Shown here piece by piece: positions 1 through 5,672 of a DNA stretch of 6,719 bases. Source of the stretch: Candidatus Poseidoniales archaeon. GTDB lineage: Archaea > Thermoplasmatota > Poseidoniia > Poseidoniales > Poseidoniaceae. Location: positions 5,795 to 12,513 of the forward strand of contig DUCL01000211.1 of NCBI GenBank assembly GCA_012959845.1, read 5' to 3'. The notes under the pieces were generated by a model. It made no database searches. It was not told the DNA's origin and saw only the letters and a program-made list of their open reading frames with translations. The position numbers and the translations under genes were made by a program. Within the stretch, counting starts at the first letter, position 1, and each line of letters begins with the position of its first letter.

Positions 1-542
1 GGGTCATAAGCAACTTCTCCAGATAATCCCGGGAACTGAAGTTCTGGAGGTTCGTATGGATCTCTGCCCATGGCTCGGTCTGCACTTCTTCTTAGCAATG
101 AGTGATACAACCCTTCAGTATTTTCTCTTAGGATTGTCATGTCGACCAAGCCTGGCTGCCAGACTTGGGTGAATTTTCCATGTATCTTATGTGGGACGCC
201 TTCATAGAGTTTGATAGGTCTAACATTGGCATATAGGTCTAAACCGCTTCTCATGCCCAAAATTACAGAACCACCAGCAAGATCTCCATTGGCTAATGTC
301 GCTCCAGGATGTCCAATTGCTCCCAAATAAATTGCATCTGCTTCATCGCGGCAAAATTCAAACGACCCTTCTGCCCATTCTTCTCCTGTATCCAAATAGT
401 TTTTACCGCCACATGGAATTACAGTTTGCTCAAAGCCGATATTGGTATTTGCTTCAATAGTATCGAGGATTCTTTGGGCCTCTATAGCCACCTCTCTACC
501 AGTGCCGTCGCCCGGCAGAATTGCAATGCGATAGTCACTCAT
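1..542 (-). CDS. Beta-decarboxylating dehydrogenase (isopropylmalate/homoisocitrate/tartrate dehydrogenase-like), N-terminal part
   Basis: Only the first 180 residues lie in the window; the gene runs off the left edge. The family catalyses NAD(P)+-dependent oxidation and decarboxylation of 2-hydroxy acids such as 3-isopropylmalate, isocitrate, homoisocitrate or tartrate, in the cytoplasm. The N-terminus reads AILPGDGTGREV (residues 7-18), the family opening. The substrate-carboxylate arginines are visible at R98 and R108 (RSGLDLYANVRP) and R139 in RENTEGLY (139-146), where Y146 matches the catalytic tyrosine. IPMDH usually has RENTGG or RELTGG, whereas ENTEG is commoner in homoisocitrate, tartrate and many archaeal members, so the substrate cannot be fixed. 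NVRPIKLYEGVP is reminiscent of tartrate-dehydrogenase-like members. After Y146 there is a long arginine- and proline-rich stretch (147-172) where bacterial IPMDH is shorter. The start is the ATG at 540-542, just before the PGDG motif; no Shine-Dalgarno is seen. The family is certain, the substrate is not. Confidence 0.9.
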   Translation of the reverse strand, partial: MSDYRIAILPGDGTGREVAIEAQRILDTIEANTNIGFEQTVIPCGGKNYLDTGEEWAEGSFEFCRDEADAIYLGAIGHPGATLANGDLAGGSVILGMRSGLDLYANVRPIKLYEGVPHKIHGKFTQVWQPGLVDMTILRENTEGLYHSLLRRSADRAMGRDPYEPPELQFPGLSGEVAYD

Positions 543-544
543 GA

Positions 545-558
545 GCCTTTCCAAAGGC
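545..558. repeat. Perfect inverted repeat GCCTTT-CC-AAAGGC next to the dehydrogenase start
   Basis: Six-base arms (545-550 and 553-558) around a 2-base centre lie two bases upstream of the dehydrogenase ATG, between it and the proposed TATA box. The site would lie at or just after the inferred transcription start, a position where a dimeric repressor could act. It could also be chance. Confidence 0.4.
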
Positions 559-580
559 AACCCCTACATGAACGCGCCCC

Positions 581-589
581 AATAAATTG
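581..589 (-). promoter_or_regulatory. Possible archaeal TATA box for the dehydrogenase gene
   Basis: On the minus strand this reads CAATTTATT, centred about 43 bases upstream of the ATG at 542. With the usual archaeal spacing of about 25 bases from TATA centre to transcription start, initiation would fall near 560 and give a leader of roughly 18 bases. The box is a weak match to TTTAWATA, so this is a position-based suggestion. Confidence 0.3.
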
Positions 590-782
590 TTGAAATGAAT
601 CGCGATTATTCATTGGTCGCAGCGGTGTTGGTAATATTTGTATTTGGCAAAACATTAGGTCGGCATCCACTGTAATGTGGTTTCTCTTGTAGATGGGTCG
701 CAGTCAATCACCTTTGGAATGGAAAGAAAGGTAATGGTTTGGTGGTAGTCTTCATAGGCTGTCATGCTTGAGTTGAACAAAC

Positions 783-1424
783 ATGGGCGAGGATGTAAGC
801 AACAATTCTGAAAAGCAAATACATCTCAATTCACTCCCTGACGAAGTCCAGAGACTTGCCGATACTATGGCAGGTATTGAACCGGATTGGGATATAAAAC
901 AATGGATGATAGACCAAGCAAATATGACCTTGGATATTATCTCAATGGATTTGAATCGGGAAAGATTGACTATTGAACAAAGATTGCACAGAGTGAATTC
1001 CATCGCACAAAGATTGGAGCCGCTGTCCGATGGGGAGATTGACCCTGACCAAAGAAATTTGTTTGACTGCTTTGACCTAAATGACGCTCACGGAATTAGA
1101 GGGCTTGGCCAAAGAGCTGCTGAGCCTAATGAGCAATTGCCTGTTGAACTTGATGATGCTACGCATCCAGCCAATGCTTTCCTAAACTTCCTACCTGATG
1201 ACCATGGAGATGACCCGTTATTGGCAATTGCATGTCAATTGATGTTGTTTGTCGTGGAATCTGTAATGGCAAAGGGCGAACCTGTTGCAACATTAGATTC
1301 AATTTATGATGGAATGACCGAACATGGAGTAAATGTGGAAGAAACTGAAGAAGCATTGGAGCATCTTCTTACAACCGGTGGTTTGGTTGAAGTTGATGAT
1401 GATTGCTTTATCCCGCTTGTGTAA
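783..1424 (+). CDS. Unrecognised acidic protein with possible C-terminal winged-helix domain
   Basis: I do not recognise this 213-residue protein. It is strongly acidic, with no signal peptide. Residues 147-163 (LLAIACQLMLFVVESVM) are hydrophobic but read better as a buried helix than a membrane segment because the rest is soluble in character. Residues 16-80 look all-helical. The segment 84-145 is loop-rich with many Asp and Pro. The last part (about 165-212) has the order helix, helix, a longer helix rich in Glu, then a short beta hairpin (GGLVEVDDDCFIPL), as in small winged-helix domains, but no DNA-contacting basic residues are obvious, so a protein-protein role is equally possible. The start is the first ATG after the in-frame stop at 774-776; there is no Shine-Dalgarno. 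Good codon structure over 640 bases makes it a real gene. Confidence 0.75.
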   Translation: MGEDVSNNSEKQIHLNSLPDEVQRLADTMAGIEPDWDIKQWMIDQANMTLDIISMDLNRERLTIEQRLHRVNSIAQRLEPLSDGEIDPDQRNLFDCFDLNDAHGIRGLGQRAAEPNEQLPVELDDATHPANAFLNFLPDDHGDDPLLAIACQLMLFVVESVMAKGEPVATLDSIYDGMTEHGVNVEETEEALEHLLTTGGLVEVDDDCFIPLV

Positions 1425-1455
1425 TTGTATGGGAGCCCCTAAGTCCCCGCCCTTT

Positions 1456-1466
1456 GTTTGATATGG
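1456..1466 (+). promoter_or_regulatory. Possible TATA box for the gene at 1488
   Basis: The AT-rich tract TTTGATATGG ends about 22 bases upstream of the ATG at 1488. That is where an archaeal TATA box would sit for a leaderless or nearly leaderless transcript. It lies in the 63-base gap after the preceding gene, next to a C-rich stretch (1436-1453), and there is no Shine-Dalgarno before the start, which fits leaderless initiation. Confidence 0.3.
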
Positions 1467-1487
1467 TTCTAGCACTGAATTATATGT

Positions 1488-2063
1488 ATGGGAATAATAA
1501 AATCGCTGACAATTGGATTGATGGTGATAATGGCTCTCCCCGTTCTCGGTGTTGATTTTGGTGTTGCGTTAGGAATCTCAATCGTTTCTACAATACTGGG
1601 CATAATTCGATACCTACACAATAATGCTCTACATGATCAACTAGAATATTCTGATAGAAAAATATTTCAATTGCAAAATGAATTATCAACTGCAGATACT
1701 AATTTGTCTCTTGCAATTGATGAAATTCTGAGACGTGATGCAATAGGCTCTCCTGCGATTCGGCAATTATTGGTAAGGCAAGAAGAAGCGATTAATGCAC
1801 AAACCATAGCAATAGAAGCCCATAGTGGAAGAAATGATGCTGCCCTTGAAGGAATGAATCGCTTATTGATAATGCAGGCTCAACAAACTGCTAAGATGCA
1901 ACAAACCTTAGTCGATGTTTTGAATAAATTATTACATGAACCGCGTCAAAATGTTACTATGCAAGACAGTGTATTGGTTGAGGAATCTAACACCTCTTCG
2001 CCGGTTTCAAGCAAATGGGATTCGCCCCCGAATTACAGTTCAATCGTATTTGCTGAAAACTAA
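1488..2063 (+). CDS. Membrane-anchored coiled-coil protein, family unknown
   Basis: This 191-residue protein is of unknown function. Two hydrophobic segments near the N-terminus (about 5-20 and 24-42), joined by the short polar turn VDFG, form a likely membrane hairpin or re-entrant anchor. Residues 48-150 are a long, charged, Gln- and Glu-rich helical region with heptad-like hydrophobic spacing (for example IFQLQNELS, LLVRQEEAI, RLLIMQAQQ, LVDVLNKLL), so a coiled coil is expected. The tail (155-191) is Ser/Pro/Asn-rich and probably disordered. The topology places the coiled coil on one face of the membrane, most simply the cytoplasm. It starts a run of three small hairpin-anchored proteins. 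The ATG at 1488 is preferred; another ATG four bases upstream (1484) is in a different frame. No enzyme motif was seen. Confidence 0.75.
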   Translation: MGIIKSLTIGLMVIMALPVLGVDFGVALGISIVSTILGIIRYLHNNALHDQLEYSDRKIFQLQNELSTADTNLSLAIDEILRRDAIGSPAIRQLLVRQEEAINAQTIAIEAHSGRNDAALEGMNRLLIMQAQQTAKMQQTLVDVLNKLLHEPRQNVTMQDSVLVEESNTSSPVSSKWDSPPNYSSIVFAEN

Positions 2064-2105
2064 TACAACAAAAAAATTGACAACCATGTGCATTCTGCCA
2101 GTGTT

Positions 2106-2417
2106 ATGGCGATGACAAAGAAACAAGCCGCTCAAAGGATTTTGGACTCTATTGACAGCGAATCTCGTAGAAAAAATCGTACGATTATTTCAATAATACC
2201 TGCGTTGCTTTCATCTGCTGCAATCGCGATGTATTATTCTTATGAGGTTGCCATTGGTTGCTTATTGTTGCTCTTAGCCCTAATTCAATTCGGGCACGAG
2301 AGAATGGGAAAAAACATTGAAGAAAGTAAAGAGGCTGCATTCGCATCACTAGGATGGAAAACAGAAGAAATAGATGAAGAAGAATTGATTGAAAAATTAA
2401 ATAAAATAATTCAATAA
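2106..2417 (+). CDS. Small two-helix membrane protein, family unknown
   Basis: The protein has about 103 residues and I do not recognise it. A basic amphipathic N-terminus (about 1-25, with MTKKQAAQR and SRRKNR) is followed by two hydrophobic helices (about 27-45 and 47-63, the second including GCLLLLLALI) with a very short turn, then an acidic tail (65-103) rich in Glu and Lys. The positive-inside rule places both ends in the cytoplasm. The ATG at 2106 is chosen; 2112 (MTKK) is equally possible, and a GTG at 2088 would add six residues. None has a Shine-Dalgarno. The stop is followed after two bases by the next gene's ATG, so the two are almost certainly co-transcribed. The architecture (basic helix, membrane hairpin, charged tail) is the same as in that next gene. 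Confidence 0.75.
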   Translation: MAMTKKQAAQRILDSIDSESRRKNRTIISIIPALLSSAAIAMYYSYEVAIGCLLLLLALIQFGHERMGKNIEESKEAAFASLGWKTEEIDEEELIEKLNKIIQ

Positions 2418-2419
2418 TA

Positions 2420-3100
2420 ATGGTGAATAATATGTATGCCGATGCCTTTTCATTGGAACGATTGCTACATCGGCAAAAATCATTGAATCGCAGGATTAGT
2501 GCTGTAATAGTGTTGATAGTAGCGACATTGGCCATAGGATTAGTGCAATACTCACAATCCTTTTTTTTCTCATTGGCTTTGTTTTGTTTATCGCTCTATC
2601 TAGTTGTGATTCAAATATCAACTGAAAATAAAATAGCTGAAATATTACATAGAATGGATTTTTCTTTATCGCAATTTGAAGATAGAGATACTCGAGAAGT
2701 TGTAGAAAAAAAATTAACCAAATTATTTGGTAATATCCCTCAACGTATTACATCAAATGCTGAAATGGCTAGAACCAGAGGCGGAGATGAAAAGGGACCT
2801 ACGTGGGGAAAACAAGATGGTGACTTGGGTGAAGTTGCCAATTACAGAGATGCTGTTGAGCAAGGAAAGGTATTCGAAGGACTTGAAGGCGAATTGTCTA
2901 ACGCTGAAAAAATGCTTAGAAGTGCTGATGAAGATTATTCCCAAATGGCACAACAGCGCTGGGAAACTTCACAGCGAAATGATCCGGACTTAATCGAAGC
3001 GGGAGTTGAGACTCTTGCCGAATTAGTCACTACCGATTATTTTGAAAAAAATCCAAAGGATGGCGCAGTTGAAGAATTGATGGGGCAAACCTCCGAATAA
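2420..3100 (+). CDS. Two-helix membrane protein with acidic cytosolic domain, family unknown
   Basis: This 226-residue protein is of unknown function. After a basic stretch ending in RQKSLNRR (18-25), residues 27-43 and 47-66 form a membrane hairpin. A charged region with helix-like periodicity follows (69-110, including KIAEILHRMDFSLSQF and REVVEKKLTKLF). Then comes a Gly-rich linker with several charged residues (118-136, RGGDEKGPTWGKQDGD) and a mostly acidic helical tail (137-226). The layout parallels the smaller protein encoded two bases upstream, so the two may be partners or distant paralogues. The ATG at 2420 is used; an in-frame ATG at 2432 would remove four residues. A run of eight T (2562-2569) encodes the Phe-rich turn of the second helix. 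No catalytic motif is visible. Confidence 0.75.
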   Translation: MVNNMYADAFSLERLLHRQKSLNRRISAVIVLIVATLAIGLVQYSQSFFFSLALFCLSLYLVVIQISTENKIAEILHRMDFSLSQFEDRDTREVVEKKLTKLFGNIPQRITSNAEMARTRGGDEKGPTWGKQDGDLGEVANYRDAVEQGKVFEGLEGELSNAEKMLRSADEDYSQMAQQRWETSQRNDPDLIEAGVETLAELVTTDYFEKNPKDGAVEELMGQTSE

Positions 3101-3150
3101 AGAGCCAATTAATAGGCAAGGCCAAAAAGGGAAATCATTTGCATTAATTC

Positions 3151-3900
3151 ATGAAGGTTAAGGCAATCCTTGTAGCAGGTGGTCACGGTAGCCGCTTATT
3201 TCCCTTCACAAAATACACTCAGAAAACTCTTCTACCGTTATTTAAAAGACCGGTTATTGACTATGCATTGGGAACTATTAGGCGTTCTGGTGTGAAGGAT
3301 ATTACAATCATTTCAAATCAATTTATTGGTCAAATCGCAAAACATGTTGGTGCGGGATTAACAGATGAAAAAATCCATTATGTTTTGGAAGAAACTCCCT
3401 CTGGTATTGCTGGTGCATTAGAGTTGGCAAGACCGCACAATGAAGATTGTAGGTTGTTAATTTACTTCTCCGACAACATTACAACCGTTGAGTTAGATGG
3501 GGCAGTTGAACAATTTAATTCCTCAAGAGGAGTTCCTGGCTGTGTACTATTAGCAAGGCAAGAGGACAATCCTGAAGCATTTGGAGTCGCGGTATTAGGT
3601 GATGATGACAAAGTGATTGATATCGTTGAAAAGCCGACGAATCCTCCTTCGAATTTAGCGATTGGTGGAATCTATCTATTCGATGAAAGGTTTTGGCAAT
3701 TCCTCGATGAGGGAGTCGCTGAAAAAGGAGATGATTTCTCAATTTCAGATGTCACCCGCCGTTATGTAAAAGATGGTAGTGCATCACTGTTAACCGTTGG
3801 AGAAGAAACTTGGGTTGATTGTGGTACTGCTGAATCATTACTTCAAGCATCTATTATGGCTAGAGATGGTAAACTCAATCCTAATCCACATCGTGATTAA
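3151..3900 (+). CDS. Sugar-1-phosphate nucleotidyltransferase (RmlA/glucose-1-phosphate thymidylyltransferase-like)
   Basis: This enzyme condenses a sugar 1-phosphate with an NTP (dTTP or UTP in this family) to give an NDP-sugar and pyrophosphate, in the cytoplasm. The Rossmann-like signature is LVAGGHGSRLFPFT (7-20), with the conserved lysine K26 in QKTLLPL. TPSGIAGAL (82-90) matches the base/sugar-binding loop. The metal aspartates are D108 in FSDN (usually GDN) and D223 in WVDCGT (usually WLDTGT). EAFGVAVLG...IDIVEKP (142-161) and AIGGIYLFD (170-178) are the sugar-binding strands. At 249 residues it is the short form, lacking the extra C-terminal helices of enterobacterial RmlA (about 290). 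The ATG at 3151 opens exactly at the first beta strand. It lies 50 bases upstream of a nucleotide-sugar dehydrogenase gene, so UDP-glucose or a similar sugar is a plausible product; base and sugar specificity cannot be read here. Confidence 0.93.
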   Translation: MKVKAILVAGGHGSRLFPFTKYTQKTLLPLFKRPVIDYALGTIRRSGVKDITIISNQFIGQIAKHVGAGLTDEKIHYVLEETPSGIAGALELARPHNEDCRLLIYFSDNITTVELDGAVEQFNSSRGVPGCVLLARQEDNPEAFGVAVLGDDDKVIDIVEKPTNPPSNLAIGGIYLFDERFWQFLDEGVAEKGDDFSISDVTRRYVKDGSASLLTVGEETWVDCGTAESLLQASIMARDGKLNPNPHRD

Positions 3901-3950
3901 GGGCTTGAAAATAGGGCATCTTAATCAAAGATGGGCTCTCACCCTTGTAT

Positions 3951-4775
3951 ATGAAAGTCGGAATTATTGGCGCTGGAATGGTCGGTGGCGCGATTGAACA
4001 CTGTTTCAAAAACGCCCATGAATTATTCATTCATGACCCAGCGCGAGGAACGAATCTCTCTGATGTAACTGACAATGTAAACATGGCATATATTGCAGTT
4101 CCAACACCACCTCACCCTGTTACTGGTGCATGTGATACTTCAATAGTTGAAGGAATATTGGATGCTCTACCAGATGGATTTATTGCGGTCATCAAGAGTT
4201 CTGTTGTTCCTGGAACCACTCAACAATATCATGAACGATATAGTCATTTAAAAATTGCATACTCTCCCGAGTTTTTAGTTGAAAGACAACGCCTTGAGGA
4301 CTTTTCTAATCAGGATATATTGGTTTGCGGCACCCACCATGAAGAGGTTGCACAACTTGTATTTCAACAGCATAGAGAGGCTGGAGTACTGCGAATTGAC
4401 AATACATTTCAAGTGACTCCTACGCAAGCAGAATTAGTAAAATATACAAAGAATAGTTTCTATGCAGTAAAGGTAATCTTTGCAAACCAATTGTATGATA
4501 TCTGCCAAGGCATGGGTGAAGACTGGTATAAGATTCGCGATATTATTACTGCAGAGCAAGCACAACCTATCGGCCCATCTCACCTTGACCCAATATTCGG
4601 ATTAAACAGAGGATTCGGAGGAAAATGCCTGCCCAAAGACACTCTTGCTCTTGGCGTATTAGCCGAAAGTCTTGGTGTAAAGTACGATTTAATGGATGCA
4701 ATACAAACCGATAATTCTCGACTTCGCAGCATCATCACCGGCAAGGAAAGTGATGTTGTGACCCTTGATGACTGA
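3951..4775 (+). CDS. Nucleotide-sugar dehydrogenase (UDP-glucose/GDP-mannose dehydrogenase family), lacking the C-terminal domain
   Basis: The family oxidises the C6 hydroxyl of an NDP-hexose twice with NAD+ to an NDP-uronic acid. The 274-residue protein has the NAD-binding [11 protein letters not shown] (5-15), VPTPP (50-54), SSVVPGTT (83-90) and SPEFL (105-109, with E107). Active-site K164 and N168 are in [10 protein letters not shown], followed by the central dimerisation helix. The catalytic cysteine is C226, with D230, in [10 protein letters not shown] (221-230). All expected catalytic residues are therefore present. Typical members have about 390-450 residues with a third, C-terminal domain that binds the nucleotide; here the protein ends about 45 residues after the catalytic Cys, with no similar coding sequence downstream. 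The start is the ATG at 3951, directly before the first strand; a TTG at 3945 is less likely. It may be a genuine short form rather than a truncation, because the reading frame is clean and the next gene starts 38 bases later. Confidence 0.9.
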   Translation: MKVGIIGAGMVGGAIEHCFKNAHELFIHDPARGTNLSDVTDNVNMAYIAVPTPPHPVTGACDTSIVEGILDALPDGFIAVIKSSVVPGTTQQYHERYSHLKIAYSPEFLVERQRLEDFSNQDILVCGTHHEEVAQLVFQQHREAGVLRIDNTFQVTPTQAELVKYTKNSFYAVKVIFANQLYDICQGMGEDWYKIRDIITAEQAQPIGPSHLDPIFGLNRGFGGKCLPKDTLALGVLAESLGVKYDLMDAIQTDNSRLRSIITGKESDVVTLDD

Positions 4776-4789
4776 TTCAACAACTTGAA
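4776..4789. repeat. Short inverted repeat after the dehydrogenase stop
   Basis: TTCAA (4776-4780) and TTGAA (4785-4789) flank CAAC, starting immediately after the stop codon at 4773-4775. A five-pair AT-rich stem with no following T-run is too weak for a terminator call. It lies in the 38-base gap before the GtrA-like gene. Confidence 0.25.
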
Positions 4790-4813
4790 ACAATCCTGCA
4801 ATACTGAGTGGTT

Positions 4814-5245
4814 ATGGAGCGGCAGGTTGCTCAACGGGTTGTACCTCGCGGAACAATTCGTAGATTCTCTATTTTTGGCGGATTTAATACCCTATTATTT
4901 TGGATTTTGTGGGAAATATTGGTCTTCATTTCTCCATATATTGGATTTTCTAATACATTTGCATGGGCAACGGGATGGTTTGTTTCAAGCATTTCTGCAC
5001 ACTTTGTTCATCGATATTTCACATTTGATGGACGCAAAGATGTACGTCACACAACCATTGGTGCATTGTCAGTTTATGCCTTTGGCCTTGTAGGCTCTAC
5101 ATTGACTTTTGATTCATTGATAATACTTAGCGACTTACCAATTAGATTGATTTTCTTTATCAATGTCTGTTGTTGGGGCATATTCACTTGGGGGATGATG
5201 AAGTGGATGGTGTTTGGGTACTATGATGTTGATGAAAGTGAATGA
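4814..5245 (+). CDS. GtrA-like family membrane protein
   Basis: The protein has 143 residues and four predicted membrane helices (about 18-40, 45-65, 80-100 and 105-128). The start of the first helix, FSIFGGFNTLLFW, and the motif after the second, SAHFVHRYFTFDG (an Asn/His-Phe-x-x-x-R-x-x-T/Y-F pattern), are typical of the GtrA-like family (PF04138). Family members are thought to help move lipid-linked sugars (for example bactoprenol- or dolichol-phosphate glucose) across the membrane, or to assist glycosyltransferases in surface polysaccharide synthesis. Its place just downstream of a nucleotidyltransferase and a nucleotide-sugar dehydrogenase fits that role. The ATG at 4814 is preferred; a GTG at 4808 would add two residues. 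The stop at 5243-5245 abuts the stop of the converging glutaredoxin gene. The family call is good; the exact cargo is unknown. Confidence 0.85.
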   Translation: MERQVAQRVVPRGTIRRFSIFGGFNTLLFWILWEILVFISPYIGFSNTFAWATGWFVSSISAHFVHRYFTFDGRKDVRHTTIGALSVYAFGLVGSTLTFDSLIILSDLPIRLIFFINVCCWGIFTWGMMKWMVFGYYDVDESE

Positions 5246-5590
5246 TCAATTAATTCCTAATACGCGTTTTATTTTATCAGCAAAACTTAACTTTGGTAAT
5301 TCAGAAACCAATCCAAGTTTGTAATCTAATTCACCACGCTTTTGCAGATTTTGTAGATCATCAAAACCGCCAATGTGTTCTCCGTTGATGAATATTTGAG
5401 GTATTGATTTTGCACCTTTTGTAGCTATTGAAAATGCTCTTTGTATCGAAGGGTTTGAACTTAATTTTTTTTCTTCGTAATTTATTTTCTTAGAATCAAA
5501 AAAACTTTTTGCCCTCACACATGCAGGACACCCGCGATTTGTCCAAATCACTACTTCGGACTGATGTTGTTTCGCCATGTTCTTCGGCAT
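5246..5590 (-). CDS. Glutaredoxin (dithiol, CPAC active site)
   Basis: A glutaredoxin reduces protein or small-molecule disulfides and glutathione-like mixed disulfides in the cytoplasm. The thioredoxin fold is clear: beta strand VVIWTN, then redox motif CPAC (C21-C24), helix, strand, the cis-proline motif SIP (62-64) followed by QIFINGEHIGGFDDL (65-79, with the GG turn), and a C-terminal helix. At 114 residues it is somewhat longer than typical Grx3 (about 80-90) because of a short N-terminal extension and a basic tail (about 100-114). The start is the ATG at 5588-5590; an in-frame ATG at 5576-5578 would remove four residues. It is transcribed toward the GtrA-like gene, and its TGA directly abuts that gene's TGA. 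Its promoter must lie in the 82-base spacer shared with the divergent TerB-like gene. Many archaea lack glutathione, so the physiological thiol is uncertain. Confidence 0.92.
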   Translation of the reverse strand: MPKNMAKQHQSEVVIWTNRGCPACVRAKSFFDSKKINYEEKKLSSNPSIQRAFSIATKGAKSIPQIFINGEHIGGFDDLQNLQKRGELDYKLGLVSELPKLSFADKIKRVLGIN

Positions 5591-5660
5591 TTGCTATTAC
5601 CCTTCAATGTAGTGTTTTTCCGCATGTCAACAAGCGAGGGTTTGATGGGGGAGGACAATT

Positions 5661-5667
5661 ACGGAGG
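5661..5667 (+). promoter_or_regulatory. Shine-Dalgarno site for the first TerB-like gene
   Basis: CGGAGGA ends five bases before the ATG at 5673 and matches the anti-Shine-Dalgarno of 16S rRNA. It supports this start and stands out because no other gene in the window has one, implying a leadered transcript here. Confidence 0.6.
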
Positions 5668-5672
5668 ATACG

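Larger units (their letters stand above)
543..782. other. Divergent intergenic spacer
   Basis: This 240-base spacer separates the minus-strand dehydrogenase from the plus-strand gene at 783, so it should carry promoters for both directions. I see no convincing coding frame, tRNA or structured RNA in it. Visible elements are an AT-rich box at 581-589 read on the minus strand, a perfect inverted repeat at 545-558, a looser inverted repeat ACCTTT (710-715) / AAAGGT (727-732), and an 8-base direct repeat GGTCGCAG at 615-622 and 696-703. An AT-rich patch around 631-645 is a possible plus-strand TATA element but would imply a leader of more than 100 bases. Confidence 0.5.

Noticed and set aside
309..593. 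Open frame on the plus strand over the start of the dehydrogenase gene
   Set aside because: It lies antisense to a frame with clear family motifs (PGDG, RENTEGLY) and has a Cys- and Phe-rich composition typical of a shadow.
615..703. GGTCGCAG direct repeat (615-622 and 696-703) as a CRISPR or regulatory repeat
   Set aside because: Only two 8-base copies occur; this is too short and too few to separate from chance.
2185..2535. 116-codon minus-strand frame across two plus-strand genes
   Set aside because: It spans the junction of two tightly packed genes on the other strand; its hydrophobic content mirrors their membrane segments.
2562..2569. T8 run as a terminator or programmed frameshift site
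   Set aside because: It sits inside the coding sequence of a membrane helix (Phe codons), and the downstream frame continues normally to 3100.
2727..2993. 88-codon frame inside the membrane-hairpin gene at 2420
   Set aside because: It is out of frame within a longer consistent gene and has no own start signal or recognisable features.
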